DNA of 7,202 bases from Pseudomonadota bacterium (GTDB lineage: Bacteria; Pseudomonadota; Gammaproteobacteria; Burkholderiales; Methylophilaceae). A program made the position numbers and the translations under genes. Of this stretch, positions 1 through 5,754 are shown in pieces. The stretch's first letter is position 1. Every line of letters begins with the position of its first letter. Location of the stretch: assembly GCA_023459535.1 (NCBI GenBank), contig JAEWTK010000162.1, forward strand, positions 1 through 7,202, read 5' to 3'. The notes under the pieces were generated by a model, which was given only the letters and a program-made list of their open reading frames with translations, made no database searches and was not told the origin of the DNA.

Positions 1-26
1 GTTTTGCGCAGGCATTCAGTGATGAA

Positions 27-45
27 TTAGCACTTAATGTGCCAA
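27..45 (-). terminator. Weak hairpin downstream of rlmH, possible terminator
   Basis: Read on the minus strand, TTGGCAC and GTGCTAA form a 7-bp stem (one G-T wobble) around the 5-nt loop ATTAA, starting 15 nt after the rlmH stop codon. The wobble is a mismatch on the plus strand, so the fold favours the minus-strand transcript. Only two T residues follow, so this is not a convincing intrinsic terminator; it could be an RNA-stabilising 3' hairpin or chance. Nothing else is supported in bases 1-59. Confidence 0.25.
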
Positions 46-59
46 CATTTGGAGCATGG

Positions 60-527
60 TTATTCGCGGTGATAGGGATGGTTCTGGATCACCGTCCAGG
101 CACGGTAAAGCTGTTCCGTCAGCACGACGCGTACCATGCCATGCGGCATGGTCAGTTTGGAAAGACTCCAGAGCCAGTCGGCTTTCTTTTTCAGTGAGGC
201 ATGCAGACCGTCAGCGCCGCCGATGACCAGCGCGACGTCGCGTCCGCCAGCCAGCCAGTTTTCCATGCGCTGTGCCAGCTGGGTGGTCGTGACTTCCTGG
301 CCGTGTTCATCCAGCACAATCAGCAGGTCTTTACCGGCGGCCTCCAGGATTCTGACGGCTTCGGCTTCCTGTACGACTTCGGAGTTTTTGCCGGCGGCGC
401 GTTTGTCCGGCTTGATTTCGATGATCTCGACGCTGGCTTCGCGTGGCATGCGCTTCAGGTATTCGGCGCAGGCCTTCTCCACCCAGTCAGGCATCTTGTG
501 ACCGACTGAGAGTATCCTTAATTTCAA
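60..527 (-). CDS. rlmH: 23S rRNA (pseudouridine1915-N3)-methyltransferase RlmH
   Basis: SPOUT-family methyltransferase that uses S-adenosylmethionine to methylate pseudouridine 1915 in helix 69 of 23S rRNA, acting on assembled 70S ribosomes in the cytoplasm (family knowledge). The 155-aa product has the usual RlmH length and all the hallmarks: the N-terminal VGHKMPDWV segment (8-16), LDEHGQ (72-77), the glycine-rich cofactor-knot segment VIGGADG (101-107), the S-LTMPH-R-L-EQLYRA block (121-143) and the characteristic C-terminus NHPYHRE (149-155). The start is TTG at 525-527. No ATG or GTG lies in frame between it and the upstream stop, which is the rsfS TGA at 552-554, and the next ATG is codon 12, inside the conserved N-terminus. 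There is no clear Shine-Dalgarno sequence, so coupling to rsfS, which ends 24 nt upstream, is likely. Probably the last gene of a panD-rsfS-rlmH transcript. Confidence 0.97.
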   Translation of the reverse strand: MKLRILSVGHKMPDWVEKACAEYLKRMPREASVEIIEIKPDKRAAGKNSEVVQEAEAVRILEAAGKDLLIVLDEHGQEVTTTQLAQRMENWLAGGRDVALVIGGADGLHASLKKKADWLWSLSKLTMPHGMVRVVLTEQLYRAWTVIQNHPYHRE

Positions 528-551
528 TGCTGGAAACGGTGAAGCAGAAGG

Positions 552-914
552 TCAGGCAGCAGACTTCTTGCTGGCGGTGCGGCGGGTTTCCGTCTCGCCC
601 CATAACTGCTCGAGGTTGTAGTAGGCGCGTGCGCTTGGGATCATGATGTGGACGACGATGTCGCCAAGGTCGACCAGCACCCATTCGCCGTCCTTCTCGC
701 CCTCGGTGCCGCGCAGGTCGGCGCCTTTTTCCTTCAGCTTTTCGCGCACGTTGTCGGCGATGGCCTTGGCTTGGCGTGTCGAGTTGGCGCTGGCGACGAT
801 CATGTAGGAGGTCATGGAAGTCAGATTGCGTACATCCATGACGGTGATATCAAAGGCTTTGATGTCTTCCAGCGCGTCGATGACGGCCAGCTTCATTTCT
901 TCAAGATTCAGCAT
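552..914 (-). CDS. rsfS: Ribosomal silencing factor RsfS
   Basis: RsfS (formerly YbeB, Iojap family) binds ribosomal protein uL14 on the 50S subunit and blocks 30S joining when nutrients are scarce (family knowledge). The 120-aa product carries the family core: LEDIKAFDITVMDVR (15-29), the SANSTRQAKAIADNV segment (42-56), EGEKDGEWVLVDLGDIVVHIM (71-91, the most conserved part) and YYNLEQLWG (98-106). A short basic tail, RRTASKKSAA, follows the fold. The ATG at 912-914 is chosen because it includes the full first helix; codon 7 is also ATG but would trim that helix. No good Shine-Dalgarno sequence is visible. The gene starts 17 nt after the panD stop and ends 24 nt before rlmH. rsfS-rlmH adjacency is very common in bacteria, but the usual upstream nadD is missing here. 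Confidence 0.96.
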   Translation of the reverse strand: MLNLEEMKLAVIDALEDIKAFDITVMDVRNLTSMTSYMIVASANSTRQAKAIADNVREKLKEKGADLRGTEGEKDGEWVLVDLGDIVVHIMIPSARAYYNLEQLWGETETRRTASKKSAA

Positions 915-931
915 TAAATTGGGGTGTGCTT

Positions 932-1324
932 TCAGGCGGCCTGATTGGATACTTGCACCGGGATGGCGTTGCGCTGATCCTTGATGCGGTTGTCGCTGTC
1001 GACGTAGACCAGCTGTGGCTTGAATTTTTCAAGCTCGATCTCATTGTAGCTGGCGTAGGTGGCGATAATCAACAGGTCGTTCGGACTCGCCTTGCGCGCG
1101 GCAGCACCGTTGACCGAGATGGTGCCGGAATTGCGCTCGGCACGGATCGCGTAGGTAGTGAATCTTTCGCCATTGTTGATGTTGTAGATCTCGATCTGCT
1201 GAAACTCGCGGATGTCCGCCGCTTCCAGCAAAGCCTCATCGATGGCGCAGGAGCCCTCATAGTCCAGCTCCGAATGCGTCACGCGCACGCGGTGCAACTT
1301 GGATTTGAGCATAGTTCTTTGCAT
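932..1324 (-). CDS. panD: Aspartate 1-decarboxylase proenzyme PanD
   Basis: Pyruvoyl-dependent enzyme that decarboxylates L-aspartate to beta-alanine, the amine that PanC joins to pantoate to make pantothenate. The 130-aa proenzyme matches family length. Self-cleavage is expected between Gly24 and Ser25 in YEGSCAID (22-29), where Ser25 becomes the pyruvoyl group. Residues known to matter in the E. coli enzyme are at identical positions: Lys9 in the KLHR motif, Arg54, Thr57 and Tyr58 in RFTTY, and Asn72-Gly73 followed by AAA. The C-terminus AIPVQV is also typical. The ATG at 1322-1324 has an AAGG Shine-Dalgarno sequence 6 nt upstream and a strong promoter 30 nt upstream. It is separated from panB and panC by an oppositely oriented gene, so it is expressed apart from them, with rsfS and rlmH. 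Confidence 0.98.
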   Translation of the reverse strand: MQRTMLKSKLHRVRVTHSELDYEGSCAIDEALLEAADIREFQQIEIYNINNGERFTTYAIRAERNSGTISVNGAAARKASPNDLLIIATYASYNEIELEKFKPQLVYVDSDNRIKDQRNAIPVQVSNQAA

Positions 1325-1330
1325 GGACTA

Positions 1331-1334
1331 CCTT
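1331..1334 (-). promoter_or_regulatory. Ribosome binding site of panD
   Basis: AAGG on the minus strand sits 6 nt before the panD ATG. It supports that start over the in-frame ATG at codon 5. Confidence 0.6.
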
Positions 1335-1354
1335 GTTGATTTCAAAGGACGCTT

Positions 1355-1383
1355 ATTATAGTCAGTTCGGGGCTCGGGTGCAA
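1355..1383 (-). promoter_or_regulatory. Sigma70-type promoter of panD-rsfS-rlmH
   Basis: On the minus strand an exact TATAAT (-10, positions 1355-1360) lies 17 nt from TTGCAC (-35, 1378-1383). An 18-nt spacer would instead use TTTGCA. The -10 is a perfect consensus and the -35 is partial (3-4 of 6). Transcription would begin near 1347-1349, giving a leader of about 24 nt that includes the panD ribosome binding site. A small dyad, GCAAAATTGC (1380-1389), overlaps the -35 and could be an operator, but its arms are only 4 bp. Confidence 0.65.
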
Positions 1384-1435
1384 AATTGCGATACTGAAAA
1401 TGCCTGGTGCCGTTCATGGGGCAAGCCGTTAATTT

Positions 1436-1524
1436 CTTTATTGAGGCCGTGCAAGCGCGCTAGGCGTCAATATACATAATAGTGCCGCACAGGTTCGTGA
1501 CGATAACCAGAAGCCTCAATATAC
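1436..1524. repeat. Three copies of a 12-bp motif (GCSTCAATATAC) in the divergent intergenic region
   Basis: GCGTCAATATAC (1464-1475) and GCCTCAATATAC (1513-1524) are direct repeats identical at 11 of 12 positions and 49 bp apart. An inverted copy, CTTTATTGAGGC (1436-1447), matches the reverse complement of the second at 10 of 12 positions, including an unbroken 9 bp (TATTGAGGC, 1439-1447, against GCCTCAATA, 1513-1521). A 5-bp inverted pair, CGTCA and TGACG (1465-1469 and 1498-1502), is nested inside. The copies may be binding sites for a regulator of the membrane-protein gene that starts at 1613, or remnants of a small terminal-inverted-repeat element of about 83 bp. Chance cannot be excluded at this length. 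Confidence 0.4.
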
Positions 1525-1525
1525 G
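1497..1525 (+). promoter_or_regulatory. Weak candidate promoter for the DUF4153 gene
   Basis: GTGACG (1497-1502) and TATACG (1520-1525) are separated by 17 nt, and each matches 4 of 6 consensus bases. The -10 overlaps the second copy of the repeated 12-bp motif. It is the best-spaced pair I could find upstream of 1613, but it is weak, and promoters of this quality occur by chance. The leader would be about 80 nt. Confidence 0.2.
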
Positions 1526-1612
1526 CTTTTTCAGAACCAGTTGGCCATGCTTACTACAGCGGTTTGTTGGTGATAAAGTGCTTCCCTTCAATAATAAAAA
1601 GATGGATAAGCC

Positions 1613-3382
1613 ATGATCAAGAACGAACGCACCTGGCTGATTGCCTGGGCAACCCTGCAAGGTTTCTGCCTGCTGATGCTGCACAATCTGGTGGTTTCGC
1701 TGGACAAGCCGGGAGAGTGGTTCGTCGTTACCTGGCCTTTATATGCACTGGCACTGGTTTTTCCGCTTTCCATGCAGATGCTTTCGGCCTATCGGGAGCG
1801 GATGGCCTTGTGGCTGCTGAGCGGCGGTTACGCGCTGCTGGTGGCAGCCTGCGCCGCCTATGCGGGTAAGGTCGGCTGGGTTGATGGACTGTCGCGCACG
1901 CATATTTCAGGCGCCACCTTCCTGATTGGCAGCATTATCTTCACCAGCTGGTTCGTGCTGATTCCATTTGCAGAGCACAGGCTCAAACTCGCCAGTTGGA
2001 GTCGCGACTACGCCTTGTTGTGTTCAGTGGCTTGGCGCAATGTATTCAAGCTGGCCTCCGCTGGCCTGTTTGTCGGCATTTTCTGGATATTGCTGGGTTT
2101 GTGGGCGGGGCTGTTCAAGGTGCTCGGGGTGGGGTTTTTCACGGACCTGTTCACCAGCCGTCATTTTGCCTATCCGGTTTCGGCCATCGCCTTTGGCTTG
2201 GGCTTGTCGCTTTACTCGGCGAAGGAAGAAGCCTTGCTTGGCTTGTACCGGGCCACGCTGAACCTGCTCGGCTGGCTGCTGCCGCTGGTGTCCGGCATCA
2301 TCCTGCTGTTCCTGCTGATGCTGCCGGTCAAGGGCGTCGCGCTGTTGTGGAAGACCGGCTACGCCACGGCACTGATGCTGGGCTTGCAGGGCTTGATGGT
2401 GTTCTTGTTCAATGCCGCCTGGCAGGATGGGGTGCATGGTATCAAGTTCCCGGTCTGGATACGCAAGCTGGTCACGTCAGCATTGCTGGCGCTACCGGTG
2501 TTGTCTGCCCTCTGTGTTTATTCCTTGTGGTTGCGGGTCGACCAGTATGGCTGGACGGCAGACCGGGTGTGGGCGGCGATCCTGATTGGCCTGTTGGCGG
2601 TTTATGCGCTTGGTTATGCGTTATCCGTGCTGAGGCTGAAAGCCGAATGGATGCAGGCGGCAAGCCAGGTCAATATCTATGCGGCCTGGATCATGGTGCT
2701 GGTGTTGCTGCTGACCGCAACCCCCGTGCTCGACCCGGCCAGAATCAGTGTCAGCAGTCAGCTGGACAAGCTGCTCTCGCAAAAGGTCGATGTGCAATCC
2801 TTCGATTTCGAATACTTGCGCTTCGACGGCGGCTTGCATGGCCAGCGTGCACTAAAATATCTGACTGAATTGACCGGGCATCCGCAGGCGGAAGCCATCC
2901 AGCAGAAAGCTAGAATGAGTCTGGAAGCCAAGCACAGAACTTATGGACGCCGGATGCATGTGGAACGTGATCGCGAGGCTTGGCAGCAGAAACTGGATGT
3001 TTATCCTCAAGGCCGGTCATTGACGACGGATTTCGTTGATTTTCTCTGGCAGCTGACGGAAGGCGACAAGTTCTGGATCAATTGCCTGCGGAACCAGCCG
3101 AGCTGCACGGTGCTGCTGGTCGACCTGAATCGTGACGGGCAGGACGAGGTGGTGATCATCGGTGGTTATGGCGGCAATGTGTTTAGCCGGAGGGACGGGC
3201 AATGGCAGTCGGTCGGTTTTATTCGGCACAAACCAAAAATCAAGCAGGGTGAGGCTGACGTACACCGGGCGCCGGATGATGCCGGCACACGCCGGATGAT
3301 TGCAAACGGCGAGTTCAGTGTGGAGGATAGTGACTGGCGTGAGCTGCAGGTGGGCGAATGGCGTTATGGTATCCAGCCCTGA
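1613..3382 (+). CDS. DUF4153-type polytopic membrane protein with soluble C-terminal domain
   Basis: Function unknown. The 589-aa product starts with a hydrophobic region of about 10-11 predicted membrane segments: near 8-30, 36-58, 64-85, 98-120, 147-171, 185-203, 214-237, 248-270, 286-307, 317-340 and 353-373. The WRNVFKLASAGLFVGIFWIL segment (141-160), the following FKVLGVGFFTDLF (168-180) and the late ATPVLDPARISVSSQL (369-384) resemble DUF4153 family proteins as I recall them. Residues 374-589 look soluble. They include FDFEYLRFDGGLHGQRAL (397-414), typical of the family tail, and LLVDLNRDGQDEVVIIGG (501-518), a DxNxDGxDE loop like the calcium loops of FG-GAP/VCBS repeats. The ATG at 1613 is preceded by a modest GGATAAG ribosome site. 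The gene stands alone, divergent from panD and convergent with panC (28-nt gap), so context does not reveal its job. A transporter or envelope role is possible but unsupported. Confidence 0.9.
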   Translation: MIKNERTWLIAWATLQGFCLLMLHNLVVSLDKPGEWFVVTWPLYALALVFPLSMQMLSAYRERMALWLLSGGYALLVAACAAYAGKVGWVDGLSRTHISGATFLIGSIIFTSWFVLIPFAEHRLKLASWSRDYALLCSVAWRNVFKLASAGLFVGIFWILLGLWAGLFKVLGVGFFTDLFTSRHFAYPVSAIAFGLGLSLYSAKEEALLGLYRATLNLLGWLLPLVSGIILLFLLMLPVKGVALLWKTGYATALMLGLQGLMVFLFNAAWQDGVHGIKFPVWIRKLVTSALLALPVLSALCVYSLWLRVDQYGWTADRVWAAILIGLLAVYALGYALSVLRLKAEWMQAASQVNIYAAWIMVLVLLLTATPVLDPARISVSSQLDKLLSQKVDVQSFDFEYLRFDGGLHGQRALKYLTELTGHPQAEAIQQKARMSLEAKHRTYGRRMHVERDREAWQQKLDVYPQGRSLTTDFVDFLWQLTEGDKFWINCLRNQPSCTVLLVDLNRDGQDEVVIIGGYGGNVFSRRDGQWQSVGFIRHKPKIKQGEADVHRAPDDAGTRRMIANGEFSVEDSDWRELQVGEWRYGIQP

Positions 3383-3410
3383 GCTTTCGCTCTAATTCAT
3401 GAGCAGGGTA

Positions 3411-4244
3411 TCAGTCCAGACTGAATTCCAGATTGTCGATCAGGCGAGTCTTGCCCAGTTTTGCTGCAGCCAGCACGACCAGTTGGCGTTCGGTTTTTTC
3501 TGCGGGCAGTAAGGTTTGCGCGGAACGAATCGAGACGTAGTCGACGATCCAGCCGAGTTGGGTCAGGTACTGTACGGTTTGCGCTTCAATGGTGGCAAAG
3601 TCCTGCCCGTCTTTTTTTGCTGCTTCAACCATTAGCTGCAGCGCCCGTTGCAGCCTTGGTGCTTCCAGGCGCTGTGCGGCTGACAGGTAGCCGTTGCGCG
3701 AACTCATGGCGAGGCCATCGTCATCGCGCCGGGTAGCGACGCCGATAATCTTGATCGGCAGATTCAGTTGTTGCACCAGTTCGCGAATGATGAACAACTG
3801 CTGAAAATCCTTCTTGCCGAACACCGCGACCTGCGGCTGCACCATGTTGAACAGCTTGAGCACGACCGTGGCGACGCCGGCAAAATGGCCGGGACGCGCG
3901 GCGCCGCAGAGCTCATTGGCGATCGGTGGCGGGTTGACGGTGATAGTCTGCTCGGTCGGATACATTTCCGCTTCGCCCGGTGCGAACACCACATCCACCC
4001 CGGCCGCCTGCAGTTTTTCGCAATCCGCATCCAGCGTGCGCGGATAACTGGCGAGGTCTTCGTTTGCCCCAAACTGCAACGGGTTGACGAAGATGCTGAC
4101 GACGACGCATCGGCCGTGCTGTTTCGCAACCTCGACCAGCTGCAAATGGCCGGCGTGCAGATTGCCCATGGTGGGTACGAAGGCGATGGCGTTTTCTTTT
4201 GCCAGTCGCTGCCGCAAACCGGCAACCGTGGTGATAATTTCCAT
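3411..4244 (-). CDS. panC: Pantothenate synthetase (pantoate--beta-alanine ligase) PanC
   Basis: Cytoplasmic ATP-dependent ligase that activates pantoate as pantoyl-adenylate and joins it to beta-alanine, giving pantothenate (vitamin B5). The 277-aa product fits the family length of about 280. Seen in order: PTMGNLHAGH (24-33) with the nucleotide-binding HxGH residues His30 and His33, IFVNPLQFGANEDLASYPRT (51-70), the pantoate-pocket region ELCGAARPGHFAGVATVV (111-128), GKKDFQQL (143-150) and DDDGLAMSSRNGYL (174-187), the KMSKS-like ATP loop. The reading frame is open to 4427, but the ATG at 4242-4244 is chosen because the protein then begins MEIITTVAGLRQRL, as in homologues, and the extra 61 codons would run through the end of panB. 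The start is 11 nt after the panB stop with no strong ribosome site, so coupling to panB is likely. Confidence 0.97.
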   Translation of the reverse strand: MEIITTVAGLRQRLAKENAIAFVPTMGNLHAGHLQLVEVAKQHGRCVVVSIFVNPLQFGANEDLASYPRTLDADCEKLQAAGVDVVFAPGEAEMYPTEQTITVNPPPIANELCGAARPGHFAGVATVVLKLFNMVQPQVAVFGKKDFQQLFIIRELVQQLNLPIKIIGVATRRDDDGLAMSSRNGYLSAAQRLEAPRLQRALQLMVEAAKKDGQDFATIEAQTVQYLTQLGWIVDYVSIRSAQTLLPAEKTERQLVVLAAAKLGKTRLIDNLEFSLD

Positions 4245-4255
4245 GCGAGTTTGGC

Positions 4256-5050
4256 TCAGTAGCTGTGTTCGGCGGTCGGGAAGCTGCCGTCCTTGACCGC
4301 CCGGACGTAAGCGGCAACTGCCGACTGGATGCTGTCCGCGCCCAGCATGAAGTTGCGCGAGAACCGCGGCGATTTGCCGGCATAGATGCCGAGCATGTCC
4401 TGCAGCACCAGCACTTGGCCGTCGCAATCCGGCCCGGCGCCGATGCCGATGGTCGGGATGCCGATGGCGGCCGTGATTTCCTGTGCCAGTGTGGCCGGCA
4501 CCATTTCCAGCACCAGCATTCCGGCACCGGCCTCAGTCAGCGCTTTTGCGTCGGCCAGCAGTTGTGCGGCGGTAGCCTCGTCGCGGCCCTGCACGCGGTA
4601 GCCGCCAAGCTGGTGGACGGATTGCGGGGTCAGGCCCAGATGGCCGCAGACCGGGATGCCGCGCTGGGTCAGAAAGCGCACGGTTTCCGCCATCACTGCA
4701 CCGCCTTCCAGTTTCACCATTTGCGCGCCGCTCGCCATCAGACGGGTCGCGTTGCGCAGCGCCTGTTCCGGATTCTGTTGGTAGCTGCCGAAGGGCATGT
4801 CGCTGACGATGTAGGCGGTCTTTGCGCCTTGGGCGACGCAGCGGGTGTGGTACTGCATGTCGTGCAGCGTGACAGCCAGCGTGCTGTTGGCGCCTTGCAG
4901 CACCATGCCGAGCGAGTCGCCGACCAGCAGCACTTCTACACCGGCGTTCTCCAGCAATGCGGCAAAGCAGGCGTCATAGCAGGTCAGCACGGCGATTTTT
5001 TCGCCCTGTCGTTTCATGTTCTGCAGCGTGGTCAGGGTGGTGGCAGCCAT
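4256..5050 (-). CDS. panB: 3-methyl-2-oxobutanoate hydroxymethyltransferase PanB
   Basis: First committed enzyme of pantothenate synthesis: it transfers a hydroxymethyl group from 5,10-methylene-tetrahydrofolate to 2-oxoisovalerate, giving ketopantoate. It is a cytoplasmic, Mg-dependent TIM barrel. The 264-aa product has standard length. Key residues are intact: Asp45 in [10 protein letters not shown] (41-50), Asp84 in [10 protein letters not shown] (81-90), Lys113 and Glu115 in MVKLEGG (111-117), and the probable catalytic Glu182 in LVLEMVP (179-185). [15 protein letters not shown] (137-151), the [17 protein letters not shown] block and the C-terminal EHSY are also family signatures. The ATG at 5048-5050 has a GGAG ribosome site lying in the last codons of the upstream kinase gene, whose stop is 3 nt away. 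Ketopantoate reductase (panE or equivalent), the next enzyme, is not in this window. Confidence 0.98.
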   Translation of the reverse strand: MAATTLTTLQNMKRQGEKIAVLTCYDACFAALLENAGVEVLLVGDSLGMVLQGANSTLAVTLHDMQYHTRCVAQGAKTAYIVSDMPFGSYQQNPEQALRNATRLMASGAQMVKLEGGAVMAETVRFLTQRGIPVCGHLGLTPQSVHQLGGYRVQGRDEATAAQLLADAKALTEAGAGMLVLEMVPATLAQEITAAIGIPTIGIGAGPDCDGQVLVLQDMLGIYAGKSPRFSRNFMLGADSIQSAVAAYVRAVKDGSFPTAEHSY

Positions 5051-5053
5051 CTG

Positions 5054-5716
5054 CTACTCCATACTGGGGTTGAAGAACTCACGCCGGCTGCGAATCTGCA
5101 GTGCGCGGTTGATCAGCATGTCGAGCGAAGCTTCATCTGCGGTGATGTTCAGCTTCTCGTTATTGACGATAAGGATGGGTGAGGTGTCGTACTGGTGGAA
5201 GAATTCGCTATAGGCTTCGGCCAGTCTCGCCAGATATTCCCGTGGGATTTCCTGTTCATAATTGATGTTGCGCTGGGCGATGCGTTCCAGCAGGGCATCG
5301 ACCGGGGTCTGCAGGTAGATGACCAGGTCCGGCGTTGAAGCCTTCAGTTGCAGATGCTTGTATATCTGGCGGTAAAGCGCGAATTCCTCGTCGTCCAGAT
5401 TGAGGCGGGCGAAGATCGGGTCTTTTTCCAGGAAAAAATCGGCGATGGTGGCGGAGGCGAACATGTCGCGCTGGGTCAGGTCGCCGAGTTGGCCGGCACG
5501 CTGGAACAGGAAGAACAGTTGTGTCGGCAGGGCGTAGCGTTGCACATCCTGATAGAAACGCGGCAGGAAAGGGTTGGCTTCGGCATTCTCCAGCAGCAGG
5601 GTTGCCGAGTAGCGGTCAGCCAGTTTGCGTGCAAGTGTGGTCTTGCCGCTGCCGATCGGGCCTTCGATGACGATATGCGGATATCTGTCGGTTAAGTCGG
5701 TCTTGATGATAGTCAT
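5054..5716 (-). CDS. Deoxynucleoside kinase family protein
   Basis: Member of the deoxynucleoside kinase (dNK) family, which phosphorylates deoxynucleosides with a nucleoside triphosphate for salvage. The deoxyadenosine/deoxyguanosine type is the common bacterial annotation, but specificity cannot be read from the sequence. The 220-aa product shows the P-loop GPIGSGKT (19-26), ENAEANPFLPRFYQD (43-57), LFFLFQRAGQL (68-78), the ADFFLEKDPIFA region (92-103) and a lid-like ERIAQRNINYEQEIPREYL (144-162). The start is taken as ATG 5714-5716. The frame is open to a GTG at 5744-5746, which would add ten unconserved-looking residues. The chosen ATG forms an ATGA overlap with the stop of a mini-ORF coming from folK. 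It lies 34 nt after folK and 3 nt before panB, in one operon. Confidence 0.88.
   Translation of the reverse strand: MTIIKTDLTDRYPHIVIEGPIGSGKTTLARKLADRYSATLLLENAEANPFLPRFYQDVQRYALPTQLFFLFQRAGQLGDLTQRDMFASATIADFFLEKDPIFARLNLDDEEFALYRQIYKHLQLKASTPDLVIYLQTPVDALLERIAQRNINYEQEIPREYLARLAEAYSEFFHQYDTSPILIVNNEKLNITADEASLDMLINRALQIRSRREFFNPSME
5057..5060 (-). promoter_or_regulatory. Ribosome binding site of panB, inside the kinase gene
   Basis: GGAG on the minus strand, 6 nt before the panB ATG. It is contained in the final Met-Glu codons of the kinase gene, so kinase translation should run across it and couple the two genes. Confidence 0.7.
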
Positions 5717-5754
5717 GACTGGATACTCATAGCCTGATCGCGCCACACCTTCAT
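5713..5754 (-). CDS. Possible 13-codon coupling mini-ORF between folK and the kinase
   Basis: The minus strand reads ATG to TGA, encoding MKVWRDQAMSIQS. Its ATG (5752-5754) overlaps the folK TGA as ATGA, and its own TGA (5713-5715) overlaps the kinase ATG as ATGA. It therefore joins both genes by termination-reinitiation without a gap. There is no strong ribosome site and no recognised product, so any role would be coupling rather than a functional peptide. Chance is a serious alternative for such a short frame. Confidence 0.22.
   Translation of the reverse strand: MKVWRDQAMSIQS

Noticed and set aside
1..15. ATG on the minus strand at 13-15 reading MPAQN to the window edge, possibly the start of the next gene downstream of rlmH (maf often lies there)
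   Set aside because: Five codons and no ribosome site are too little to support a gene call.
3..197. Open plus-strand frame from the left edge, possible tail of a convergent gene
   Set aside because: Most of it is antisense to the conserved C-terminus of rlmH, and no recognisable family sequence is seen in the part before 60.
1460..1684. 74-codon minus-strand frame in the intergenic region running into the DUF4153 start
   Set aside because: No ribosome site, no family resemblance, and it overlaps the N-terminal coding region of the well-supported plus-strand gene.
1996..2868. 290-codon plus-strand frame inside the DUF4153 gene
   Set aside because: It lies in another frame of a gene with a clear membrane-protein product, and its translation looks like an out-of-frame reading.
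3271..3300. Repeat GCCGGATGAT twice at 20-bp spacing, with a GCCGG/CCGGC dyad, resembling a REP unit
   Set aside because: It lies inside coding sequence and the copies are in different frames; a single short occurrence is most simply chance in GC-rich DNA.
3381..3392. GAGC-GAAA-GCTC hairpin (minus-strand reading) at the convergent DUF4153/panC junction
   Set aside because: The stem is only 4 bp, with no T tract on either strand, so it cannot be called a terminator although one is expected in this 28-nt gap.
4245..4427. N-terminal extension of panC by 61 codons
   Set aside because: It overlaps the conserved C-terminal coding region of panB, and the extra residues are Arg/Gly-rich and unlike any PanC N-terminus.
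4265..5182. 305-codon open frame on the plus strand opposite panB and the start of panC/kinase
   Set aside because: It is antisense to the strongly conserved panB, has a His/Gln/Ala-rich low-information product and no ribosome site; long antisense frames are a by-product of GC-rich codon use.
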